A DNA stretch of 8,675 nucleotides from Chitinophagales bacterium (GTDB lineage: Bacteria; Bacteroidota; Bacteroidia; Chitinophagales; UBA2359): contig JAHDIA010000230.1 in NCBI GenBank assembly GCA_020631035.1, positions 1-8,675 of the forward strand, written 5' to 3'. Under the pieces are notes generated by a model. It saw only the letters and a list, made by a program, of their open reading frames with translations, was not told the origin of the DNA and searched no databases. The position numbers and the translations under genes are program-made. Numbering within the stretch: the stretch's first letter is position 1; each line of letters opens with the position of its first letter. Shown here piece after piece: positions 1-5,884 of this stretch.

Positions 1-1403
1 TGGTTACAATCAAATTTGGAACAGATGGCTGGAGAGCCATTATTGCAAAAGAATATACCACCGATAATGTGGCGAGAGTGGCAAAAGCAACCGCCAAATG
101 GCTCAAAAAAACACATAAAAAGATAACCCCGACAGTTGTTATTGGGCACGATTGTCGTTTTGCTGGTCCCATGTTTACAGAGGTGGCTGTCAAGGTCTTG
201 TGTGGCAATGGAGTAAAGGTTTTGATGGCCGACAAGTTTGCGACCACTCCTATGGTTTCTTTGGGTACTGCTCACTATGGCGCACAACAAGGTGTTGTGA
301 TTACTGCCAGCCACAACCCACCTTCTTACAATGGTTACAAACTCAAAGCACATTATGGTGGTCCTACTGCTCCAAATGATATTGCAGCTGTTGAAAAATT
401 GATTACCAAAACGGCTGAAATTCCTACAACTTCTTTGGTTGAGTTTGAAGAACAAGGCTTGTTGGAATATGTTGATTTGGAAAAACTGTACTTAGATGAG
501 GTCAAAAAAGGATTCGATTTAAAGAAAATCAACAAAAAAGTCAATGTGGCTTATGATGCAATGTATGGTGCAGGTCAAGGGGTACTGCCTAAAATTTTGC
601 CCAATGCAAGCTTGTTGCACTGCGATTTTAATCCTTCATTTAAAGGGCAAGCTCCCGAACCATTGGCAAAAAACCTCAAAGAATTGTCTAAATTAATGAA
701 ATCAGACGCCAAATTGGAAGTTGGCTTGGCTAATGATGGAGATGCCGACCGTATCGGTCTATTCGATGCCAAAGGCAACTTTGTGGATTCTCACCACATC
801 ATTTTGTTGGTTGTGCATTACCTAAGTCAATACAAAAAAATGAGTGGTAAGGTTGTCACAGCCTTCTCTGTAACCGACCGCATCAAAAAGATGTGTAAGG
901 CTTACGGATTAGAACACCAAACCACCAAAATTGGCTTTAAATACATTTGTGAGATTATGGCCAATGAGGATGTATTGTTGGGTGGTGAAGAATCGGGCGG
1001 TATTGCTGTCAAAGGCTTTATTCCTGAAAGAGATGGTATCTGGATTGGACTCATCATCTTTGAATTTATGGCAACAACTGGTAAGAGTCTACAAGAATTG
1101 GTCAAAGAGGTCTACAAAGTGGTTGGTCGTTTCACTTTTGAACGCAACGATTTACACATCACCGATGAGTTGAAAAAATCCATTATGGAGAACTGTAAAA
1201 ATGGTGTGTACAAAAAATTTGGCCCATATGAGATTGTCCGTACCGAAAATGTAGATGGTTACAAATTCTTCTTTAATGAGAATGATTGGTTGCTCATTCG
1301 CCCATCTGGTACAGAACCTGTATTGAGAGTCTATGCAGAAGCTTCTAGCAAGAAAGGCGTAAAAGCCATCTTAGAAGAAACCAAAAAAGTTTTATTATCT
1401 TAA
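1..1403 (+). CDS. Phosphoglucomutase/phosphomannomutase (alpha-D-phosphohexomutase), 5' end cut by one base
   Basis: Interconverts hexose 1-phosphate and hexose 6-phosphate in the cytoplasm through a phosphoserine enzyme, feeding sugar-nucleotide, glycogen and envelope-sugar synthesis. Reading from base 3 gives VTIKFGTDGWRAII, the usual family N-terminus, and bases 1-2 are TG, so the true start is almost certainly an ATG whose A lies one base outside the window. That gives about 467 residues, normal for the family. The GTG at 69 would delete this conserved N-terminus. Visible motifs, in full-length numbering: phosphoserine loop TASHNPPSYNGYK with Ser near 104 (codon 309-311); metal loop DGDADR near 246 (735-752); sugar-recognition GEESGG near 329 (984-1001); phosphate-binding RPSGTEP near 434 (1299-1319). 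All four are intact. FGTDGWR rather than FGTDGIRG, and GEESGG, argue against phosphoglucosamine mutase. Glucose versus mannose preference cannot be read from the sequence. The gene is followed by a terminator-like hairpin, so it probably ends its transcript. Confidence 0.95.
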   Translation, partial: VTIKFGTDGWRAIIAKEYTTDNVARVAKATAKWLKKTHKKITPTVVIGHDCRFAGPMFTEVAVKVLCGNGVKVLMADKFATTPMVSLGTAHYGAQQGVVITASHNPPSYNGYKLKAHYGGPTAPNDIAAVEKLITKTAEIPTTSLVEFEEQGLLEYVDLEKLYLDEVKKGFDLKKINKKVNVAYDAMYGAGQGVLPKILPNASLLHCDFNPSFKGQAPEPLAKNLKELSKLMKSDAKLEVGLANDGDADRIGLFDAKGNFVDSHHIILLVVHYLSQYKKMSGKVVTAFSVTDRIKKMCKAYGLEHQTTKIGFKYICEIMANEDVLLGGEESGGIAVKGFIPERDGIWIGLIIFEFMATTGKSLQELVKEVYKVVGRFTFERNDLHITDELKKSIMENCKNGVYKKFGPYEIVRTENVDGYKFFFNENDWLLIRPSGTEPVLRVYAEASSKKGVKAILEETKKVLLS

Positions 1404-1432
1404 TTTAATTTTATATTTGAATTATAAAAATG

Positions 1433-1465
1433 CAAAAGTAGTGATTGCACCATTCACTACTTTTG
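1433..1465 (+). terminator. Terminator-like hairpin after the phosphohexomutase gene
   Basis: A perfect 12-bp inverted repeat, CAAAAGTAGTGA (1433-1444) and TCACTACTTTTG (1454-1465), encloses a 9-base loop. It starts 30 bases after the stop codon. The right arm ends in TTTTG followed by TTTAAATT, so a U-rich tail is present although interrupted. The left flank is A-rich, so it could also work on the other strand. Intrinsic termination is an inference from this structure. Confidence 0.7.
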
Positions 1466-1474
1466 TTTAAATTA

Positions 1475-1482
1475 TATCTTTG
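1475..1482 (+). promoter_or_regulatory. Candidate Bacteroidota -7 element TATCTTTG
   Basis: TATCTTTG matches the TAnnTTTG -7 consensus used by the primary sigma factor of Bacteroidota. It lies 22 bases before the ATG at 1505, directly after the terminator-like hairpin. I see no TTG at the expected -33 spacing, so support is limited. TACTTTTG at 1458-1465 also fits the consensus but lies inside the hairpin stem. A small stem, GTTTG (1482-1486) with CAAAC (1493-1497), would fall in or near the leader. Confidence 0.35.
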
Positions 1483-1504
1483 TTTGGGAAAACAAACCAT
1501 TACT

Positions 1505-3181
1505 ATGCGAATTACAACTACCCTACTTATCTTACTATTTTTCTCTTGCAATTTACTTGCACAATTAATGCCTTATAGAGAAGGCGATCAATGGGGATAT
1601 GCCAATAAGAATGGCGATATGGTCATTCCTGCCAAGTATGACTTTGCTGATTTTTTTGTCAATGGACTCGCTGTTGTCAATTCTGACGGACGCTACATCA
1701 TCATCAATGAGACAGGTGAGCAGTTGCACAATTATACCAATAAAATCACCTTGAGAAATGTTGGTAAAAACTGGATTGAGCTCAATAACGATGGAAAAAG
1801 AGGTTTGATGAATACCCAAGGTCAACCAATGGTTACTTCCGACTTTGACGAAGTAGTGCCACTTAAAAATGGTTATGTGGTAGTCCAAAAAGATGAAAAG
1901 AGTGGTTTGTACAATTCTGCAGGCGAAGAGCTTTTCCCACCTCAATACGATGTTTTATACGATTATTCAGAAAGTTATGCCAGAGTCGAAACAGGGGACA
2001 AATATGGCTATGTCGATGAAAAAGGCAAAGAAATCATTCCTTTACAGTATACCAATGCAACCGACTATAGAAATGGCAAAGCTGTGGTAGACATTGTACG
2101 TCGCAAAGGCTTAATAGACAAACAAGGCGAAACCATTATGCCACTGGAATACCACGTCATCAATTACCTAAACGACGATTTGCTCAAAGTCAAAGGGGAT
2201 CGTTATTGGTCTTTGTATGATATTGATGGCAAGGAAATTACAGGATTCAAATACGATAGAATTTACAGTATAGAAGAGGATAGAATCAGATCAGTTAAGA
2301 ACCAAAAATATGGCTTTTTGGATGCTGAAGGAAACGAATACACCGATTTTGAATACGACGAAGTCTTTGACTTTTCTGAAGGTCGAGCCCAAGTCCGAAA
2401 AGATGGTTTGTATGGTTATGTAGACCAAGATGGCAACGAAATCATTCCTTGTCGCTACTTCAAAACACAGCCCTTTAAAGATGGTTGGGGAGTTGTCAAA
2501 ACCGATGACCGCAATGAAGGCGTCATAGATGAGGCTGGACAAGAAATCATTCCCCCACTCTACCGCCGTATCAATCCTGTGGTAGATGGTGTCAGCATTT
2601 TCATTGGCCCTGATCGCTTTTATGGTTTATTTGATGCCGATGGAAATGTAATTTTGGAAGAAACCTATCTCCACATTCAACCCTACGAAAATGGCTATGC
2701 AGTTGCCACCAACAAAGACAAAAAAATTGGACTCATCAACCAACAAGGAGCCGAGACCATTCCTAGCGAATTTGAACAACTCATTCGTACCGAGAATGGG
2801 GCTATTATTGTAAGCAAGGAGGGCAAATTTGGGCTTCGAGATTTATTGGGCAACGAATTGGCTCCGCTTGAGTACGACAAAATCGAAGAATTGTCCAATG
2901 GAGGCTTACTGGCAAGCAAAGAAGATAGCAAACAAATGATGAGTAATACAGGCGAAATCTTCGATAAAAAACGCACTTATGATGACATCTCCCCCATCAA
3001 CGAACACTTCTGCGTCGTAATATCTGATGGCAAAAAAGGCTTACTCAACAAAGAAGGCGCACTCATTTTGTATCCAGAATACGACGAAATCAAAGCACTT
3101 CCCAATGGCTGTATCGAGGTAATGGAAAATGGCTATAAAAGCTATGTCAGTCCTGATGGGAAAACGAATTTTAAGGATTGA
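1505..3181 (+). CDS. Exported WG-repeat (beta-repeat) protein, about 15 repeats
   Basis: A 558-residue protein made almost wholly of WG-type repeats (WG_beta_rep family). The start is set at ATG 1505, because this gives a clear signal peptide: MR, a hydrophobic run TTTLLILLFF, then SCNLLAQ with probable cleavage near residues 19-20. The in-frame TTG at 1445 would put 20 extra residues before it and lies in the terminator stem. From about residue 28 to the end, units of 33-36 residues recur with the pattern (W/Y/F)G(Y/L/F)-x-D-x-x-G-x-x-I-P-x-x-Y-D-x-(I)-x-x-(F)-x-x-G-x-(A)-x-V. The first is DQWGYANKNGDMVIPAKYD and the clearest include YGYVDEKGKEIIPLQY and YGFLDAEGNEYTDFEYDE. I count about 15, the last partial. 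The Cys at residue 15 sits in FFSC, a poor lipobox, so lipidation is unlikely. No catalytic residues or C-terminal sorting domain are visible. The likely location is periplasmic or cell-surface. Function is unknown; WG repeats are generally taken as a binding or scaffold fold. Confidence 0.88.
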   Translation: MRITTTLLILLFFSCNLLAQLMPYREGDQWGYANKNGDMVIPAKYDFADFFVNGLAVVNSDGRYIIINETGEQLHNYTNKITLRNVGKNWIELNNDGKRGLMNTQGQPMVTSDFDEVVPLKNGYVVVQKDEKSGLYNSAGEELFPPQYDVLYDYSESYARVETGDKYGYVDEKGKEIIPLQYTNATDYRNGKAVVDIVRRKGLIDKQGETIMPLEYHVINYLNDDLLKVKGDRYWSLYDIDGKEITGFKYDRIYSIEEDRIRSVKNQKYGFLDAEGNEYTDFEYDEVFDFSEGRAQVRKDGLYGYVDQDGNEIIPCRYFKTQPFKDGWGVVKTDDRNEGVIDEAGQEIIPPLYRRINPVVDGVSIFIGPDRFYGLFDADGNVILEETYLHIQPYENGYAVATNKDKKIGLINQQGAETIPSEFEQLIRTENGAIIVSKEGKFGLRDLLGNELAPLEYDKIEELSNGGLLASKEDSKQMMSNTGEIFDKKRTYDDISPINEHFCVVISDGKKGLLNKEGALILYPEYDEIKALPNGCIEVMENGYKSYVSPDGKTNFKD

Positions 3182-3206
3182 TTTTTGCCCTTCGGACAGT
3201 CTTACA

Positions 3207-3250
3207 GTCGATGGTTAAGTAAAAAATATACTTGAATTCTATCGACTTTT
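3207..3250 (+). terminator. Probable terminator of the WG-repeat gene
   Basis: A hairpin begins 25 bases after the stop codon. GTCGAT (3207-3212) pairs with ATCGAC (3241-3246), and inside it TTAAGTA pairs with TACTTGA with one wobble. TTTT follows at 3247-3250. A competing pairing joins TTAAGTAAAA (3215-3224) with TTTTACTTAA (3247-3256), so the region can fold in two ways. The termination role is inferred. Confidence 0.5.
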
Positions 3251-3278
3251 ACTTAAAACTAGGGGGCAATAACCCTAA

Positions 3279-3441
3279 GAACCTGTCTGAAAACCCTCTT
3301 GCTGGTTTGGCGACTTCGTCTTTTGCACTAGTACTGCGTTACAAAAATACTCATTATGCGCTGCATAACTCCGTTTTTTGCGCCTTGTACTAGCACAAAA
3401 TACTTCTGTCTCAAACTCAGAATAGGTTTTCAGACAGGTTC
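3279..3441. mobile_element. MITE-like palindromic element A, copy 1 (163 bp)
   Basis: The ends are perfect 17-bp inverted repeats, GAACCTGTCTGAAAACC at 3279-3295 and its complement at 3425-3441. TAA flanks both sides (3276-3278 and 3442-3444), reading as a 3-bp target duplication. The inner arms also pair imperfectly, for example TTTTGCACTAGTAC against GTACTAGCACAAAA, so the whole element is one long imperfect palindrome. The tip contains the smaller palindrome TTATGCGCTGCATAA. It encodes no transposase. A second copy lies at 5968-6159. A 3-bp duplication would suit mobilisation by an IS5-superfamily type transposase (some groups duplicate TNA), but that is inference. Confidence 0.85.
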
Positions 3442-3470
3442 TAAGAACTATGGACTATTATTATAGTGCA

Positions 3471-3560
3471 ACGTCCTTGCCTCCGTGGCTGCGGCAGTGC
3501 TGGTTAGCCAACGCATACTTGGTCCTTCGTACAAGCGTGTATCCACCCGCTCATCCAACG
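3471..3560. other. GC-rich structured segment of unknown role
   Basis: About 59 percent G+C by hand count, in strong contrast to the AT-rich DNA after it. It contains the short palindrome CTGCGGCAG (3489-3497), a stem TGGCT (3486-3490) with AGCCA (3506-3510), and CCAACGC twice (3508-3514 and 3555-3561). The track of ACTAT and ATAGT just upstream (about 3454-3467) is also palindromic. No tRNA cloverleaf or open frame of note is visible. It could be a structured RNA or a decayed repeat; I do not recognise it. Confidence 0.4.
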
Positions 3561-3682
3561 CTTCTTAAACAATAATTAATAAATCTCATACGTTTTTTAG
3601 AATCTGTTTAAATTCAAGAGTGTTCTATACTCATTTTTTTACTTTCCTACTTTTTCTTAAATTTACTTATTGAGGACTATTG

Positions 3683-3712
3683 TAAGCGTTTGTTTTTCTG
3701 AGCAAACGCTTA
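3683..3712. repeat. Perfect 10-bp inverted repeat (hairpin)
   Basis: TAAGCGTTTG (3683-3692) and CAAACGCTTA (3703-3712) form a perfect stem around a 10-base pyrimidine-rich loop. The pairing can extend outward by wobble pairs. There is no T-run after it on the plus strand, so it does not look like a plus-strand terminator. Confidence 0.6.
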
Positions 3713-3765
3713 TAGGCGGCAAATGTTTGAACAATATTTGCGCCTTGTGGGATATGTGCGCCTAT
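3712..3765. repeat. Nested inverted repeats
   Basis: ATAGGCG (3712-3718) pairs with CGCCTAT (3759-3765), enclosing GCAAAT (3719-3724) paired with ATTTGC (3736-3741). GGC at 3715-3717 can instead pair with GCC at 3742-3744, so two alternative folds compete. Directly next to the preceding hairpin. Confidence 0.5.
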
Positions 3766-3797
3766 GTCTCACTATCTATAGTACTTCACAGTTTTAA

Positions 3798-3979
3798 ATA
3801 CTCTGTAACGTAAATTTCTATACATTTTGGCTGGAACGCCAGCCCAGGACATCTTTCTGTCCTATACTGCATCTCGTACTCGCCCTTGGTCCCGACAGTC
3901 GGGACCAGGCTCCGTGCGTTCTTTGTATAGAACAAAAATCTACGAGCCAAAATGTAAATTTATTTAAATTACAGAGTAT
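3798..3979. mobile_element. Candidate MITE-like palindromic element B (182 bp)
   Basis: ATACTCTGTAA (3798-3808) is exactly complementary to TTACAGAGTAT (3969-3979), and TAA flanks each end (3795-3797 and 3980-3982), the same 3-bp pattern as element A. A second perfect 12-bp block, TACATTTTGGCT (3821-3832) with AGCCAAAATGTA (3945-3956), lies at equal spacing, with about half of the 12 bases between the blocks also matching. The centre holds smaller palindromes: GGCTGGaacgCCAGCC (3829-3844), GGACA with TGTCC (3848-3862) and GGTCCCGAcagTCGGGACC (3888-3906). There is no coding sequence. Only one copy is seen here, and the AT-rich flanks make the TAA match weaker evidence than for element A. Confidence 0.55.
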
Positions 3980-4008
3980 TAAATAAAGCCAAATTAACTT
4001 TAAACCAG

Positions 4009-4040
4009 CTTATTAAAACTCGTTTACAGTTTTTAATAAG
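4009..4040 (+). promoter_or_regulatory. AT-rich hairpin just upstream of the helical orphan gene
   Basis: CTTATTAAAA (4009-4018) and TTTTAATAAG (4031-4040) form a perfect 10-bp stem, ending 16 bases before the ATG at 4057. ACT (4018-4020) and AGT (4028-4030) can extend it with a one-base shift. If it lies in the leader, it could affect translation or act as an upstream terminator for read-through. The role is not determined. Confidence 0.45.
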
Positions 4041-4056
4041 GCTGCAATTTAAATAT

Positions 4057-5556
4057 ATGAAGAATACTGATATTTTCAAACTGTCCAGTACTTTTAGCAA
4101 AAGAGAAGCCAAGCAATGTGCTGCTTATTTAAGCAACTTTACAGATGCTAAGCCACAAATCTTACAGCTTTGGGATATTATATATGATGCTTATAAAAAT
4201 AAAAAATATAATTGGGGAAAGCTAGATTTGAGCAAAGAAGAGATCAACCAAAAACTCCTTGGCAAAACAGAGGACAATAGCAAAGCGCGCTCTATTCGCT
4301 CTATCTTGTACAAAAATCTAAAAAACTATGCTGCTTTTTTACAGTTTCAAGAAGAAAGAGAAAAAGACAAACAATACCTATTTCGCTATTCTGCCAAACG
4401 CAATATTGGCAGTTTGAGTGAGGGAGAATACAAACGCATTGTCAAAGATTTGAATAAAAAAATAGGGATCAACTGTCTAGAACAAAATTATAAAGCCTCT
4501 AAAACATACATAGACACACTTATTTTAGATCAACGTAAAAAAGCTTTACCCGACTACAAAGCACACTTTGCATCTTTTTCTAATTACGCTTTGATGCAAC
4601 AAATACAATTGTATTGTATTATGCTCAATCATGCATTGATTGCTCATAGCCCATTGGATCAGGATTTTGAACAAAAAATGGTACAAATTTTTGACCAGGC
4701 AAGTGATGTAGAATCTTTACAAAAAATTGTTCATTTGTACAAAGTATGTAGTTTGATGCTCAAAAATGATGTAGCACAATACAAAGTTTTAAAAGAGCTT
4801 GTCAAACAGCATGACGGTGTCATTGATGTTAGCGACAAAAAGTTCTTGTATATTTTTATGCATACCTTTTGTACCATTTGTCAAGATAGAGATTTGATAC
4901 ATGAAGCAAGACTGATTTATCTCAAACGCTTTGAAGAGCATCTCTTACATGAAGGTGACATCATTCCTTTGATGCATGCCAAGGGACTTTGTACAACTAT
5001 ATTGAAAATGACTCAAATAGAAGATCTAACAGCTCGATGGAGCAAGGAACAAGCAGAAGCAAAAATAAAAGAGGTTGTTAAGGAAATGCCTAGACAATAT
5101 AGAAAAGCCAATGAACAATTTCATATGGGGGTCTTGGCATTTTATTTTAAAGAGTACCATACAGCTATTGAGATATTGAATAAGAAAATCGTCTATCCCA
5201 ATGCTTTTTTTGATTTTGATGCTCGAAGTGTTCTAATTCGTGCCTATTATCTTTTAGGGAATGCAGATGACTTTTTTTCTAAGCAAATACGTGCCTTTCA
5301 AGAAGCATTGCGTTATGATGAGTCTATTTCTCAAGATCACAAAAATGGATATAAAAATTTTATACGTGCCATTAGGTCTTTGGACAAAGCTCGAAATTTA
5401 AGCCTCGAATATCAAGGCAACTTAAAGGCAACAAACACACTATCTGAATTAGAGCATTTCCTAGATAAAAATCCTGTCAAAGTGGTCGGTTGGATTATTA
5501 AAGAAATGGAAAACTTGGGGTATTGTTTTAAGCATAAGGAATTGTTGAGTCAATAA
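4057..5556 (+). CDS. Uncharacterised alpha-helical protein, TPR-like
   Basis: A 499-residue protein without signal peptide or membrane segment, so presumably cytoplasmic. It starts at ATG 4057 with no clear Shine-Dalgarno, usual for Bacteroidota. The opening MKNTDIFKLSSTFSKREAKQ fits a pattern I associate from memory with a Bacteroidota orphan family whose members begin with a short K/T/F-rich segment of the type LLKTFSxKE. The rest is rich in Lys, Leu, Glu and Gln in amphipathic stretches, with helix pairs resembling tetratricopeptide-type solenoids around residues 205-260 and 350-420 (for example FHMGVLAFYFKEYHTAIEIL, which has TPR-like spacing). No catalytic motif, zinc site or nucleotide-binding loop is visible. 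It stands alone between a palindrome-rich gap and a convergent gene, so context gives no clue. A protein-binding scaffold is the most that can be inferred. Confidence 0.85.
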   Translation: MKNTDIFKLSSTFSKREAKQCAAYLSNFTDAKPQILQLWDIIYDAYKNKKYNWGKLDLSKEEINQKLLGKTEDNSKARSIRSILYKNLKNYAAFLQFQEEREKDKQYLFRYSAKRNIGSLSEGEYKRIVKDLNKKIGINCLEQNYKASKTYIDTLILDQRKKALPDYKAHFASFSNYALMQQIQLYCIMLNHALIAHSPLDQDFEQKMVQIFDQASDVESLQKIVHLYKVCSLMLKNDVAQYKVLKELVKQHDGVIDVSDKKFLYIFMHTFCTICQDRDLIHEARLIYLKRFEEHLLHEGDIIPLMHAKGLCTTILKMTQIEDLTARWSKEQAEAKIKEVVKEMPRQYRKANEQFHMGVLAFYFKEYHTAIEILNKKIVYPNAFFDFDARSVLIRAYYLLGNADDFFSKQIRAFQEALRYDESISQDHKNGYKNFIRAIRSLDKARNLSLEYQGNLKATNTLSELEHFLDKNPVKVVGWIIKEMENLGYCFKHKELLSQ

Positions 5557-5593
5557 AAACCTAGTTTGCGAATGCGAGTGAACCTTATAATAT

Positions 5594-5726
5594 AGCCCCG
5601 ATAGTAGTGATTAGCCCACAGCGGGCTTCGTCAGGCTCAGCCACCTTTGAGGGCTAACTTTAATTTTTAAGCAACCGCTTGATGAGACTGTAGAACCCAA
5701 GCGAGGACTAAAAACGGATAGCGGGC
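5594..5726 (+). repeat. Structured intergenic repeat, probably of a widespread Bacteroidota type
   Basis: The segment opens with AGCCCCGATAGTAGTG and closes with GAGGACTAAAAACGGATAGCGGGC. From memory, this framing (AGCCC(T/C)GAT...GGATAGC(A/G)GG) is common in intergenic DNA of Bacteroidota, often behind genes. Inside, TTAGCCC (5611-5617) pairs with GGGCTAA (5651-5657). AGCCC (5613-5617) can alternatively pair with GGGCT (5623-5627), and AAGC/GCTT (5669-5680) forms a small hairpin. GCTTCGTCAGGCTCAGCC (5625-5642) differs by one base from the dispersed repeat core TTCGACAGGCTCAG seen in many bacteria. It begins 38 bases after the helical orphan gene and may end its transcript. Confidence 0.55.
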
Positions 5727-5807
5727 AATGAAGTAGCGACGAAGCACTCAAACATTTGCTCCTATAAAAATTTTACAACCTGCCCTTTATTTACAAAAGA
5801 TTACAAA

Positions 5808-5856
5808 AACGGTTAGCAGGGAGCGACCTTCATCTAAGGCTTCCCAGCATTCCGTT
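5808..5856 (-). terminator. Hairpin terminator of the LRR gene
   Basis: AACGG (5808-5812) pairs with CCGTT (5852-5856), and GGGA (5819-5822) with TCCC (5842-5845), with further inner pairs including CTT/AAG and GC/GC. Read on the minus strand, the stem is followed by TTTTTGTAATCTTTTG, a U-rich tail. It lies about 30 bases after the stop codon of the minus-strand gene, so it fits intrinsic termination in that direction. Confidence 0.55.
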
Positions 5857-5884
5857 AATTTGATTCCATCACTTTTGAAATGAA

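Larger units (their letters stand above)
3182..4056. other. Gene-free interval dense in palindromes
   Basis: These 875 bases hold no convincing coding sequence, tRNA or rRNA on either strand. In order they contain a terminator-like hairpin (3207-3250), MITE-like element A1 (3279-3441), a GC-rich structured segment (3471-3560, 53 of 90 bases G or C by hand count), an AT-rich stretch (3561-3680), two adjacent hairpins (3683-3765), palindromic element B (3798-3979) and an AT-rich hairpin (4009-4040). No transposase is present, so the elements are non-autonomous. I could not place a convincing promoter for the downstream gene. Confidence 0.8.
5557..5884. other. Convergent intergenic region
   Basis: These 328 bases separate two convergent genes and contain no supported coding sequence. 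They hold a structured repeat-like element (5594-5726), an AT-rich stretch with TTACAAAA twice (5791-5798 and 5801-5808), and a hairpin terminator for the minus-strand gene (5808-5856). Confidence 0.75.

Noticed and set aside
69..71. GTG as start of the phosphohexomutase
   Set aside because: The frame is open to the window edge and encodes the conserved FGTDGWRAII N-terminus; the real ATG is inferred one base outside.
1445..1504. TTG start giving 20 more residues to the WG protein
   Set aside because: It overlaps the terminator hairpin and would bury the signal peptide; ATG 1505 gives a normal export signal.
3279..3441. Insertion sequence with a coding transposase
   Set aside because: At 163 bp it is far too short and has no coding frame; it can only be non-autonomous.
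3471..3561. tRNA gene or integron attC site in the GC-rich segment
   Set aside because: No cloverleaf or T-arm motif. The GTT/AAC-type motifs do not fall in the R and L box arrangement of attC, and no cassette gene follows.
5727..5780. Short minus-strand ORF after an AGGAG-like sequence (ATG near 5753)
   Set aside because: It ends after about 15 codons inside the structured repeat and has no sign of being a real peptide.
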